Source of the DNA: Rhodotorula mucilaginosa
Taxonomy: Eukaryota; Basidiomycota; Microbotryomycetes; Sporidiobolales; Sporidiobolaceae
Reading direction: 5' to 3'
Length of the DNA: 64,000 nucleotides
Assembly (NCBI GenBank): GCA_034406715.1
Contig: CP137873.1
Span: forward strand, 930,001 to 994,000
Shown here: positions 10,088-21,791 of the stretch, piece after piece
Layout of the letters: every line of letters starts with the position of its first letter
Numbering within the stretch: the first letter of the stretch is position 1
Position numbers and translations under genes: made by a program
Notes under the pieces: model-generated
Seen by the model: the letters and a program-made list of their open reading frames with translations, nothing else
Databases searched by the model: none
Told to the model about the DNA's origin: nothing

Positions 10088-10888
10088 CCGGCGACTTTGA
10101 GCTTGACGACGACCGCGTACCGGAGTGACGCCTGTGTCGATGACTTGCCTCTTTTCTCGCTTGCTTCCCTTTTTCTCTCGTTCCTGGCTTGTTTTTTTCG
10201 CTTGCGCCCTACCCTTCTCCCACTGTTTTGGTCGCTTTGTACACGCTTCTACCCCATTGGTGCAACAGAAGTCGCTTGAAGTTTTATACTCACTCCGAGA
10301 TTGCCGCAAGAACTTCAGAGAGAACGCTCACCTGAATCACGGGGGAGCAAGAGGAGAGTGCAGCCTCTGCCGCTGTCTGCGCTTCGGCCGAATTGCTCTG
10401 CGCCGAAGGAACCAGTCGAGTACAGCGCTGACTACTCACGCTCCCTGACTTGCCTTCCGTCCACCCGCCGGCTGGCTGTACCGACGGATTGCGACCAGCC
10501 AACTTTGCCAGCCGTTCGGTCTACAAATCAGCGACGGCTCTCGTACAAGCGACGCGCCCTACCTGTTCGCGGACACTTAGTCCTCCTAGCTTGTTTGGGA
10601 TTGCTATCCGAGCAGAGGAATATCAAGCTCAAGAACGGGCTGAGAGAAAAAAGGGCGAAAGGTCGCTTCGTGCAAACGCTCGCGACGATGGACTGTTCTG
10701 GAAAGGGTGGGCTGCTCGCCGGAAGATGTTTCTTGAAAGATGTGCTTGTAATAGGGCTCGTCCGGGCGTTCCTAAGCTCAGCCGAGGGTGAATTACCTTA
10801 TGAGAAGGCCTTTCGAACCCACCACTTCGTCTTTCGCCCAGAACTCTCTTTCCCTCTTCGCCTCTCACAAGCGTTTGAGCATTCGAGG
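10088..10888. other. intergenic upstream of RBR copy 2
   Basis: No gene supported between the minisatellite and the second RBR gene. A long open frame leads into the RBR start but has no similarity to the region upstream of RBR copy 1 and is unlikely to be coding. Confidence 0.4.
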
Positions 10889-12024
10889 ATGACCTCCCGT
10901 CTCTCTGCCCAAGAGCTCGCTAGCCTGCGCCAGGCCGCCCACCTCTCAACCGCCGACGCTCAAGACCTCGTCCAACTCGCGGCGTCATCGTCTCGCCCCG
11001 AATTGCCTCCGGACGAGGCGCTTGCGATTCAGCTGTGGCAGCAAGAGTTGCAGACTTTTTCGAGCGGCTTGCGAGACCAACAGCTGGCGAGGGATCTGGA
11101 GAGGGCGCAACAGACCGGAGTCTCGTTGGACACAATCCGCAGGCAGAGGGAGAGGCCCGAGCAGGTGGCGACGAGCGCGGTACAACACCCGGCCGGTGAA
11201 ATTCTGGCCTCGCCTTCTACGACTGCCTCTGACTCCCGCCCTCCTCGCGCTGGACCGAGCGGAAACACGACCGGCCTCGCCGCCACTTCTCAATCGCGTG
11301 CGGTGCTTCGGGGCGAGCAGCGCTGCGTCATCTGTCTCGGCTCGGACGACTTGATCAACAGTGTGACTTTGTGCCGACACCAGTTCTGTGGACCCTGCCT
11401 GGATCAGGCCCTGCTCCTCGCGGCGAGGGACGAATCGCTCTACCCACCCAAATGTTGCCAGCAAGCGATTCTCACAGATTGGGCGATGCGGTTTGTTTCC
11501 GCCGAAACCGCTCGCGTTTACAGCAAAGCCAAGAAGGAATACGACACCAAGAATCGCGTCTACTGCTACAAGTCCGAGTGCTCAACTTTTCTCGGGGGCG
11601 ATTTCAAAACCAAGGTCGACTTGACCTGCTCGAAGTGCGGGAGGCAGACGTGCTCGGCCTGCAAGGCTCAGACGGTGAGTCTGCGTGCGGAAGTTTTATC
11701 AACGTCGCCCGCGGCCGCAAAGAGCTGACCACATGCGAAACCTCGGGCGATTCAGCATCTCGAAACGCAAGCCTGCGCGGCGGACGCAGACGACGCCGCC
11801 GCGGCCAAACTCGCCAAGCAAGTCCACGGCGTACGGTGCAAGTCGTGCCTGCGTGTCCTCGAACGCTTCGGAGGTTGCGAGCACGTGTTGAGTCCTCGTT
11901 GTTCCTTTCCCACCGGCTTTTTGATGATGCTGCTGACTTTTGGCGTTTTTCCTGTGTTTCCCTTTCGGACCGGGGACGAGACAGCGTCTGCCGCTGTGGA
12001 GCGAAGGTCAACATCCCTCCTTGA
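10889..12024 (+). CDS. RBR (RING1-IBR-RING2) E3 ubiquitin ligase, copy 2
   Basis: Paralogue of the RBR gene at 3744, 318 residues from exons 10889-11674, 11756-11886 and 11985-12024. Both introns sit at identical positions and phases to copy 1, and the 131- and 40-nt exons are the same length. Domains: MTSRLSAQELASLRQ helical N-terminus; RING1 from CVICLG through LCRHQFCGPCL and PPKCC; IBR with YCYKSECSTFLGGDF and LTCSKCGRQTCSAC; Rcat CKSCLRVLERFGGCEHVVCRCG with the catalytic-type Cys. Like copy 1 it ends a few residues after CRCG, without the final ligand pair. The linker between the N-terminus and RING1 differs most between copies. Confidence 0.85.
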
Positions 12025-12215
12025 ATCTCGTTGCAGAGCTTACAGTGTAGCGCTTGGAGCTTGTGAATGCAATGTCGCTTGCAAAGCAGCAAACTCTGGC
12101 CTCGAGAGCTATCCGCAAAGCGAGCGAGCAAGTCTATCCCTCGTCCCGCACCACCAACTAACCTCGCACGAAAGGCTCGAATCTTGTGAGAGGTTTCTTG
12201 TACGTGCGTCAAAGC

Positions 12216-15200
12216 CTACTCCACCTTGAGTCGTTTGGTGACGACTTCGCCCTCCTGCATCGCAACGTCTCCCGCCTCGTCCTCGCGCGGTCGTTTCGGC
12301 GTCCCTGGCGACGTAAGATCAACGATCACCTTGGATGCAGACGGAGGTGCTGCTGGCGGAGGCGGCGTCCCAGGCTCGTCGCCGTCGTCCTTCTCCGCCT
12401 CAGGTTTGGCATCCATTGCGGACGGAGGAGGCGGCGTTCCGGCTTCATCTCCTCCCTCGACTGCGGCGTTTGCCTTGATCTCGCCCTTGCTCGGCGCGCC
12501 CGCCTCGTCTTGCGGGCCATCGGGGCCGCCGGGGACCTCGGGCGTGTCGACTTTGTTCAACTTGATCACGCTCGTATCGCTGTCGTACTCGACCGCCCGC
12601 GCCGCCGAAGCCCGCGATTCTCGCTCGCCCGCCGTCCGCACAGCTTCCGCCGCCGCCTCGGCTTCGTCTTCCCGTTTTCTCCGCTCCTCGTCGACGAGTT
12701 GCTCCAATTTCTCGAGGTTGCCGGCGCCGATTTGAGAAAAGAAGCGGAGGTACTGAGTCGATGCGGATCGGATCGCGCGCCAGTGCAACGCTTGAAGTCG
12801 GGTCCGTCGCTGTTTCGGTAAGCCGTCGCCAGCGAGGTCAGGATTCAGGCCACTCAGAACTTGTGGGAAGCACGGGCGATACGAACCTGTTCGAGCGCCC
12901 GCTCAATTTCGTACCGCTGCGGACTTGCCGGCGCTGCGCGAGCGAGCTGCGCTTCCTGCTGCTTGATCCGGTTCTTCTCCAATCGGTACTCCCGTAGAAT
13001 GAAGCTCAGCTCGTCGTCGCTATACGAGGGCGAACGAAATCAGTCACCGAGCCTTAAACTCCCTCGAGCGTGTGAAGCCGCGAGAGAAGGCGAGGACCCG
13101 ACACTCACGCAATATCGGGCTCGAGGTCGTCCAAGCTGGTCAAGTTCTTCTCCCATGTCCGACTGAGGTTGGCGTTGCCCATCCGGTAGGGATACCGTTT
13201 CGGTTTCCGCATCGTCGCCCGGAGCTTGTTGCGAGCTTTTTCGGACTGCGCGGCTGCATCCATGGGCGGCAGGAGGAACGAGGTACAGCTGCGCAGTTTC
13301 CAGTCGATCTGTAAAGAAAGAAAGGCACGGCTTCAGCCCTGAGTCTCTTTCGCTTGTCATCATCGACAGATTGCTCATGCCAGCCCGAGCTTCTCAGACG
13401 AGTGGAGAGACGAAAGGAAAACCCACCCAATTCTGATCCCGCTGCAACACGAGCTGCACCGCCTTCCTGAACCTCCTCCCTCCCTCCATCGCGTCCAATT
13501 CGTCCAACGTCCGACTGCGCAACTCGCGCACCCAAGTCTCGACCTCGCCGGGGAGGACATACGCCGGGTACGCCGACATGTTGGTGACGGGGAGTTTTTC
13601 ATTCCGGAGGCGTTCGCTCGGCGAGAAACCGAGGAGGTACTGGAACAGGATGAGGATTTGGACGAGGATCTGCCGGCGGAAACTCGGGTCCGCGAGCTGC
13701 GAAAGGAAAGGACGCTCGGGATGCGTCAGTGACAAGGTTTCCGAACCGCGGTAGCATGTCGAGTCAGCCGAGTGCGTGGGGAGGAGGAAGCGGTGCTCAC
13801 CTCAAGCTCGAGCAAGTCTGGACTGGTCAAGAACTTTGGGAAAAAGTACTCCTCAAGCGCCTGTTCCGACGAATCCATCTTCTCGTCGTCGTCGTCGTCG
13901 TCGTCGCCCTCGTCTTCCTCGTTCACGGTACGGCCGCTCCCTCCTTCCGATTTGGCGGGACCTGCTGAGACCGCGCTCCTTGCCTTCGTCGCCGCCGATT
14001 CTGTTGACGAGCCGGTGAGGTCTTTTGCCCTTTTCGTGGCGGCACGGAATGCGAGCAGGGTGGCTCGAACTCCGTCTCGCAACGAGGAGAGCGGCGTTGT
14101 CGAGGTCGAGGTCGAGGTTGAGGCTGCGGGAGGTTGGAAGAGCAAAGGCGGGTTGATGAAGTAGCGTTGGAGGGACCAGAAAGTGCCGTAGAACGATGCC
14201 GAGTCGGCTGTTCCCCCTTAGCACGAGATCGTTCGAGTGGTCAGTTTCTTCTTTTGAGTACCTTTTGGGCTGCGTCCGGAAACAGGTAGCAGCGGGGTCA
14301 CGTACCGGAAGTTCCGCTCTCCTTGCTCTCTTCGGCCTCTTCCCCTTCTTCGACTTCTATCTTTTGGGACTCTCCACCACCTTTGACGTCGTCGACCTCG
14401 ATCCGTCGCGCCGTCGCGTCCTTCCCCTTCCCCTCCCCCTCTCCCTCCTCTGCCTTGCCGTCCGAGAAGCTGAACCCTTTCCCGACGTTGAAGTTCCCCC
14501 GCAGGTTGACTCCGCTCTTTTCGTTCAGGGGGTACACCCAACTGAGGAGCATGAGAATCCGGCCGCTGAGGATGACGGAGTGCGATTGAGAGCGGGGCAA
14601 GCGCCGGAGGAGGTCGTTCAGGAGTCGGAGCAGGATCGGACCGCGACCGCGTTGGTACTCCATGCCCTGCGAAAGATTGCGAGCCCGTGAGTGTGGGTGT
14701 GAATGATTCTCATGAAAAGGAGGGCAAAAGCGAGGACTGACAAGGGTGAGGCGTGAGATTCGAGTCTCGATGTAACCCAGGATGGGTTCGCTTACCGATA
14801 CCGGCCGCAATTCGAGCACGCCGGCAAGGACGGTCAAAGGAACGGTGTCATCGATGTAGCCTGCGCAGAAATTAGGACCGCTGGTCAGTTTATTTTGTCG
14901 AAGAGATCCTCTTCTGCGCCCCGGAAGGGCGAGTTCTGTCGTTTGGTTAGAAGTCGAGACTGACCGTCTTCGGCTGCGGCGAGGACAATGTCGAGCACGT
15001 CGGTGAGGTGACCGGCTGTTGCTTCCTTGTCGTTCTCGACCTGGGGGACGTATCCGATCAGGCGAAAGGTTTCCATGACGGAAGGACGGCTGGGAAATGC
15101 AAACGCACCGATTGCTCCACCACGACTTCGAGCGCTCGTGTCAGCGCCGCCTGCTTTGCCTCAATCTGCCACCTCTCCTCCTCGGCGTGTTCCCCTTGCG

Positions 15201-15363
15201 ACTTTGTGGCGCCGACCTCGTTCAAGACGGCGAGGGTGAGCGATTTGATCTGGTCGCTGCCTGGAGTGTCGCCGGCTCTTCTGCGAGCGAGCAATGTCGC
15301 TGCGAGGGATTGGAAGCCGTCTGTGGCGCGCTGGCGGTAGCTCGCGTACGAGAGAGTTGTCAT
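12216..15363 (-). CDS. HPR1: THO complex subunit 1 (Hpr1/THOC1)
   Basis: Nuclear THO/TREX subunit coupling transcription to mRNA export. Multi-exon minus-strand gene; first exons 15363-15109 and 15040-14965, stop at 12216-12218. Landmarks match metazoan THOC1: ILLRLLNDLLRRLPRSQ, then LSGRILMLLSWVYPLNEKSG with VNLRGNFNVG, an acidic insert, FYGTFWSLQRYFINP, FFPKFLTSPDLLELE, and FRRQILVQILILFQYLLGF, followed by RFRKAVQLVLQRDQNW. The C-terminal ~190 residues are charged and Pro/Glu-rich and end TKRLKVE, nuclear-localisation-like. No death domain is visible, unlike human THOC1. It converges with RBR copy 2, leaving 191 nt between stops. Confidence 0.88.
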
Positions 15364-16227
15364 CGCAGCACCGCCCGGTGTTGAAGGAGGCGGACGAGAA
15401 ACGACGATGACGACGACGACGGAGGGCGAGACCAGCAGCTGTATCCGATCCGATCCGCAAGTCTAGTTTGGGTCTCTAGACCGTCCTGTCAAACTACGTC
15501 GAGTGCGAGGTCGAAGTGATGTCGGCTCTTCCTCCGGCGACTCTTCGACTCTGGCTCTTCAACCCGGAAATCAGGGACGCCAACAGAGGCTATTACATAA
15601 CCAAGAGTGTGATTCCGAGAACTCGAATGCGCAACGCCTTTCGTTCCGCCGTCCGGAATCCATGGAGAACGCTCCCGAATCCGTCTTTCGCTTTACGCTC
15701 GGCGCACGGCTCTTCTCGGACTCCGGGGCGGACCGGACTTGCGCGCTGCGCTAGTCGCAAACCAACTGGACGGACGGACGAATCAATATGATCGAACACA
15801 CCGCCTGTTTTTACAGGACGACTTTTCCAATGACCTTTTTTTTCCGTCTCTCTCTCCCTCATGCCCTGTCCCGCAGTGCCCACGAGAGCCAGAAAGCCGC
15901 GAATTCGCGCAGAGAGCGCGAGAAAGAGCTCTTCCTGGCAGCTCTACTGACCCCTTCCAGGCAGGAGTGTACGCGGCGTCGACCTCGTCCGTTCGTTCGT
16001 TTCCAAGTTCTCTCTTCTCAACTCCCTCCATTTCTTCTGCCCCGCGGGCCTGCGCATCCGGGCAACAGCCTCGAGCTCGTCTCAAAGGTAGGGGTCGGGA
16101 CCACCTAGCGCCTGCACGACTGCGAGGCCCTCACGAGCGACTACCGCCCTGCTTCCAAGGTTGACATTTCCCCTTTTTCCCCTTTCCCTCCTCGCTCAGC
16201 CTCGGCTCTCTCCTCGACGGACTGGGG
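15364..16227. other. divergent promoter region, possible 5' UTR exons
   Basis: 864 nt between the THO subunit and RRM gene starts. A strong acceptor (CTCGCTCAG at about 16199) just before the RRM start suggests a 5' UTR intron or an unrecognised upstream coding exon. A 91-residue open frame at 15516 has no family features. Confidence 0.4.
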
Positions 16228-19200
16228 ATGACGTACAAGCCAGACTACATACAGCGTCCTCCAGTCGTCGCTCGAAGCCCCGCGCAAGCGCAGCAGGGCG
16301 AACAGATGCAGGCGCCCGCTCCAGGAGGACCGCTGACGACCCGTCCGGGCTCGACGGGTCCTCCGACCTCCGGACAGGCGCAGCACGCAGGTGAGCGACA
16401 CGCTTGAATGGGCTTCTGACTCTGGACGCGGCACCCGCTGCCCGCTTCCTCGTCTTTCAAGCTCTGAGGCGTTTGTCGCCTGACCCAGAAATTGACATCT
16501 CGCTCTGCCTTCCTCGCGCAGTTCCCGTTCCGACCACCAGCGCGGCGTACATGCACGCGCCTCAAGCAGACCACCAACAGTCACAGCAGCACCCCCCTCC
16601 GCCTCCGAGTCAGACGTACGGCGTCTCGTTCACCGGCACGGCGAAATTCGCGCCGCTCCCTTTCCCGCCGTGCGAGCACCGTCTCCCACCTCCGTCTACC
16701 AGCACGGGGACTCGAGTCCCCCCTCTCGCGACGATCCAGCATGGTGTACTACTCCCTCAACAACAACAGCAACACCCGCCACCGCCGCCGCCGTCCTATA
16801 CCGAGAGTTGCACTTCTCCCTCCTCCGGAAACGTCGTCGGTGGCGTCTTTGGCGGCAGCGGCGGCGGCGGTCTTGCGCACACTCCGAGTCCGAGCTCGGC
16901 AGCGTCTACGCTGCTGTTCTCTCCGACGCCTGCACCACCTCCTCAAATGAGTTCGTCCTCGCCGCTGCACCACCACCTCGCGCTCCCGTTCGTCCCTCAA
17001 CTCGCGGCGTCTCCTTCTCCTCCTGCCCCTTCCGCCGCCGCCACCACCACTCCCAATCTCGTCCTCGTCAGCGTTCCACCCCCACCACCTCCTCCGCCGG
17101 CGGCTCCTGTGCCCGTGTTCCTTTCGACGTCGTCGGGAATGGTCCCTTACGGTCACCACGCGCCGATCTTGACTCCGTGGCCGCCGGTGCCGTTGCGCCA
17201 CATCGATTCCTACCTCGCGGGCAACTGGCCTCCTCCTCCTCCTCCGCCGCCGCCCCCTCAGCAAGTCGTCCATGTACCGAACCAAAACACGTCGATTGGA
17301 ACCGCGCAGCATCAGCAACCGCCGCACTTCAAGACCGACTTGGTCACGTATCCGGTCCAGTTCGGCGGCGGCGGCGGCGGCGGTCCCGGATCCTCACAAG
17401 CCATGTCCGCTCAGACTGTCCTCGCTACTACATCGGTACTCGGGGGCATGGCCACGTCGCATGGGACGCCGTCGGCGGCGACTTCGCAAGAGAAATATCC
17501 GGAAACAACGGCATCCGCTCTTGCCCCCGCCCTCGGCCCCTGCCCTGCTCCTGCGATCGCGACCACCCCGGCTCCGGACACTCAATGCCAAGTCCAAGGG
17601 TGCCAAGCCCACTCGTTCTGTCAACTGTCGCCGTGCCACTGTCGCATCTGTCGCGACCACCTCGGGTGGGTCATGCGCGGCGTCCGGATCGTCGATGCCG
17701 CGACGGGCGTCGAGATCGAACCGGACAAGGTTGGCGAAGTCGAGACCGAGACGAAGAAGATGTATCGGTGTATTGCGTGTGGGTGGCAATCGACGGCGGG
17801 TTCGGGGGGAGGCGGAGGAGGAGGAGGAGGAGGAGGAGGAGGAGGGACTTCGCCGAGCAAGAAGACGGCGCAGCAACAAGAACGCAAGGCGCTCTCGGAC
17901 GAGTCGGGTCTGGAGACGACGACTGCCGCCAAGGACGATGCCGCCGCCGGTGATGCCAAGGCCCACGCCTTTTCGATCCATTACTTCTCGCACGGACCGG
18001 TCTCGCATCCTCAACCGCAACCGCCAGCGCAACCGGAACCGCAACTCCCAACGCAGCTCCAATTCGCGTTATCGACGGCTCTTGATCCGATGGGAGACGC
18101 TGCGTCACTCGTCGTCGGCCCGTACGCTCCTCAGCTGCTCCCGTCTGCCACTGATCAGCCCTACGGACTCGAAGCAGGTCACCAGGTGGGTTTTTTTTTT
18201 TACTTTCCAACTCGACTCGATGTCTTGTTTTTGCTCAGAAAGCACTGACCGAGAGGGATTGATGTCGTTGTCGTCGTACAGTACATGATGCACGAGATGT
18301 TCGCCGCTCGCCAGGAGGCGCTGAACCCGCCGCCCCCGCCACCGGCGGCGTCTTCCTACCCGATTTCGACGCAGGCGGCTCGAGTGGAACCCACGGTCAA
18401 GCAAGTTGCCCCCTGCGAAGGCGACGAGGAACCGGTCGCCTCCTCTTCCCGTACGGCGGAGCACGAGAGAGCGGAACCGCTCGAGGTGGTGACGGCTTCG
18501 CTTCCTCCTCGGTGTCGCTCGGCGGTCGGCTCTCCTTCGACCTCGGCAGGCTCTCCAGAGACGGACCCGACGGCGTCAGCTGTGCAGAACCGTCCGGCGA
18601 GTTCGCCTTCCACGCTCGGGACTGCCGTGACCACGTCGCCGCTGCAAGGTTCGGCCGCTCCGCATGCGTCTCCTCCTTCGCCGTGCCGTACTCCCACTCC
18701 AATCTCGACTTCGCCATTCTACACGCAAGCCTACGGAGGTTACGGCCATTTGCCCTCGCCGCCCATCACGCGCGATGACCCCTACCCTTTCGGCTACGAC
18801 GTGCCCTACTTTGGCGGGAGTCGCAGCAGCTCGTATCCGCCTTTCCGGTCGCCCTATGAATATGGACCGACTGCAGAGGGCGGTTTCCTGCCGACTGGTG
18901 GTGGGCCGGTTCGGATCCCGCAAGGGGGGTTGATGCGTGAGGCCGACCCCGGCGACGCCCCGACGCCCGGACTTGGACTGCTCGGCATGCCTGCTCCGCC
19001 CCTTTCCAGCTACGTCACCCCTCCGCGGATGACTCACAGGAAGCGGCAGAGCTATGCCGGCAAGGCGGGCAAGGCGTCGATGTCGATGTCCCCGTCGGAG
19101 AAGCAGCACTCTCCGGTCGTCGAGTCGGGGTTCACGAGTCCGGCGCAACAGTCGCCCGTGCGGACGTTCCAGCTTCCGCCTCAAGTAGACGGCTCGTCGC

Positions 19201-21222
19201 TCGAACCGAGGGAATGGCCGATCGTCAAGATTGAGAACGTCAGTCTTCCTTTGGAGTTTTCCCCTTGTCCTGGCACCCCTCAACTGACCTCGGTCAACTT
19301 CGTCTCGACCGGCGCAGATTCCGTTCAACACGACCGTCGCCCATCTCGAATCTTGGCTTCCGCGGGGTGTACTCGCTCCCGCTTCTCAGGTCGTCCTGCC
19401 CATCCACCTCATCTTGCACCGGTAAGTCCCTTCGAGTCGAGGACCTTCTTAAAACTTGGACGCGGCTGATGCCTTCTCGCTGAGTCCGCCTATAGCGCGA
19501 GCGGGCGCACTCTCCCGCACTGCTACATCGAGTGCTTCTCGCAAGAGCGCGCGACCGAGTTCATCCTCAATCGGGACCGCTCGAGGTTGGGAGACCGCAC
19601 TGTCCGCGTCAAGTGGGAACGCGCCGGCGAGCTCCTTCGCGATGTGAGAACTCTCTCTCTCTCTTTCACACTCGAGAAGGGCTCGGACGTTGACATGCAA
19701 ACGAAATCGCAGCTGTTTGATCAGTCGGTGTACTTTTCGCAGCCGAGCCACTCGCCTGCCGCTGCTCCCTTGCCGCATCTTCCGCCCGAGGGGTTCCGCC
19801 TCCCCGAAAAGTTGCTCACTCGCACCGACTTGGATCAGCTCATCGACTACTGCACGAACGCTGTGAGCCGAGCTGGTTCTTTCGGACAGCTGCTCTAATG
19901 TGACTGATGTGTCGAAACCGCTTGCAGCAGATCGGCTTTCGCGAACGCCCGTTCGAACGCGCTTACTTCAACTTGGCGTCGATCATCGCCAAGGTACGGC
20001 ATCCGGGCACACGTTGGCTCCAAGCACACAACTGACGAGCACTCGTTGTCTCATCCCAACAGTTTCCCTGGCAGCGGCAAGACTTGTGGGACGCCGAACT
20101 CCGCGAAGCTCTCTTCAAGTGCGCGTACGGTGAGTCTGCCTGTCGCTTTCTCGCGAGACGGTGTAATCTCGTGCTGATGGCGGCGACTTGACCTATAGAG
20201 TGCATTCGTCACGCGTTGATGCACCTTCGGCGGCCCGGCGGCGAGGCGCTCGGCTACCGCCGCATGGCTGCCGTCATCAACATTTCTATGCAGCGATGCT
20301 CCGGTTCGTCCAACCTGCACGGTGGATCTCGTACCGTGGTGGCTGACTCGCCAAAATCCCTCCCGCCAGTGTTCACTCGCTCGGAAAAGGAGCAGTGCCG
20401 CTTGTTGCTCGGAAGCGGACCGGTTTCGCTTCCCGCGCCACCGGCGATGCCACAACCGCCGGCGACCGAAGGCGATTTCCCCCCGCTCCAGATCTCGCAG
20501 CAGCACGTCAAGCCGACGTCGCCGTCGGAGCAGCACACTCCGCTCCCCGGCGGTCTGTACACTCCCCCGCGCGGTGACGGAAAGATGCGCATGCCCGAGT
20601 CGCCCCAAACGCCTACGCCGATGCACATTCGTGCAGGACCCACGCGAGCTGCGGTCGCGAGGATGGCGTCGGCTGTCGGTACATCGGCTGCGTCGACTTT
20701 CAGCGCGGTGCCGCGGGTCGGTCCAGCTCTCTTTGTCCGGCCCGGGAACAAGGCGTCCTTCGTCGGCGGCGGCGGGCAGGGCGGCGTCACTTCGCGACCG
20801 TTGAGTCAGCCGAGTCAAGTCACGGCGTCTTCGACTGCCCCGACCAGTGAGTCGGCCCGTGAACTGGGAGACGTCTGCGACTCGCTGACGCATGACTCGT
20901 TTCCGTAGATCCGAGGAAACAGCTTCAGTCTGCGCTGTCGACCCGCTCGGCAGAGTCGCTCATCGAGAAGCGTTCCTTCCCACAGCAACAACGCGCCCCC
21001 TTCAACAGCGATGCGGCCAAATCGGCGTCGGCTGCCTCGACACCGCCGACGACGGCGGCCACCACGGCGTTGACGAAAACGGGCCAGGCTTTCGGCTGGC
21101 TGGCGACGCCGCCCGAGTCTCCGACCGAAGAGCGCCCGCGGGGGTCGAAAGCGCTCGCTGAACGTGCGAAGCTCAAGGTGGAGGAGAAAGAGACGACGAG
21201 CAAGGGGTGGGCGCAGGAGTGA
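16228..21222 (+). CDS. large proline-rich RRM RNA-binding protein
   Basis: Ten exons (16228-16390, 16522-18185, 18282-19238, 19318-19421, 19496-19643, 19713-19862, 19928-19993, 20063-20129, 20199-20846, 20909-21222) give 1426 residues. The N-terminal ~400 residues are Pro/Ser/Gln-rich with poly-Pro and poly-Gly runs. A cysteine-rich patch at ~410-475 (CQVQGCQAHSFC, CHCRICRDHLGW, YRCIACG) could bind zinc. From ~928 comes an RRM-like domain: KIENIPFNTTVAHLESWLP, then HCYIECFSQERATEFI and GDRTVRVKWERAGELL. A conserved-looking helical block follows (FRERPFERAYFNLASIIAKF, ECIRHALMHLRR). The tail is disordered. Role inferred as post-transcriptional regulation; the ortholog was not recognised. The N-terminus may be longer. 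Confidence 0.75.
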
Positions 21223-21791
21223 GCTGGCGGAGGAGGAGAGAGATCTTGTACATAGGCTTGCGCTTGGGGTTGTTTCGGGTCGGTCGGTCGGTTGGGGTTT
21301 CCGGTCTCTGCGGTGGCTAGCGTTGTCAGTTTCGGTGATTCTGTGCCCCCGTTGTTGTGCGTAGTCTGGCATAGTCGCATCTTTTCCATCTCCATGTACA
21401 GACTTCAAACTTGTCTTACGATCCTCGGATCGAGGGCACCGCTCAGATGGAGCAGTCCTTGGGCGCTCTACAGTCTGCGACGTGCGCGCATAGGCTATGC
21501 ATCGGCTCGCTCGCGATCGGCGATTTTTTTTGTTTTTCGCGCGCCGCGACGCGACAGCTTGCGCGGAAGCAAAGTCAATTTGGGCTGGCAGCTGATCGCC
21601 TTGGCCATAGCCGCTCCGACGCTCGCATACAGCTGGCTTGCAGTGCGGAATCGACTCCGTTGCGCTTCAGCAAGCGCTCAGAGGTGCTCGACGGGGCAAG
21701 CGACAGCCCTCGACGTCGACTTCCAGCGCTGCCCAAGGTTGGCTGATGACAAGCGTCCGACACGGCGGCGGACTATACGCTAAGCGCTGCC
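21223..21791. other. intergenic, no gene seen
   Basis: 569 nt between the RRM gene stop and the Mph1 start. No supported exon, RNA gene or repeat. Confidence 0.5.

Noticed and set aside
9724-10309. Several overlapping minus-strand open frames rich in Arg, Val, Gln and Ser repeats
   Set aside because: They are products of the octamer minisatellite. An 8-nt unit gives a 24-nt period that opens all three frames with near-identical peptides; there is no start context or homologue.
17815-17850. GGA-repeat as a separate microsatellite
   Set aside because: It encodes the poly-Gly run of the RRM protein and needs no separate annotation.
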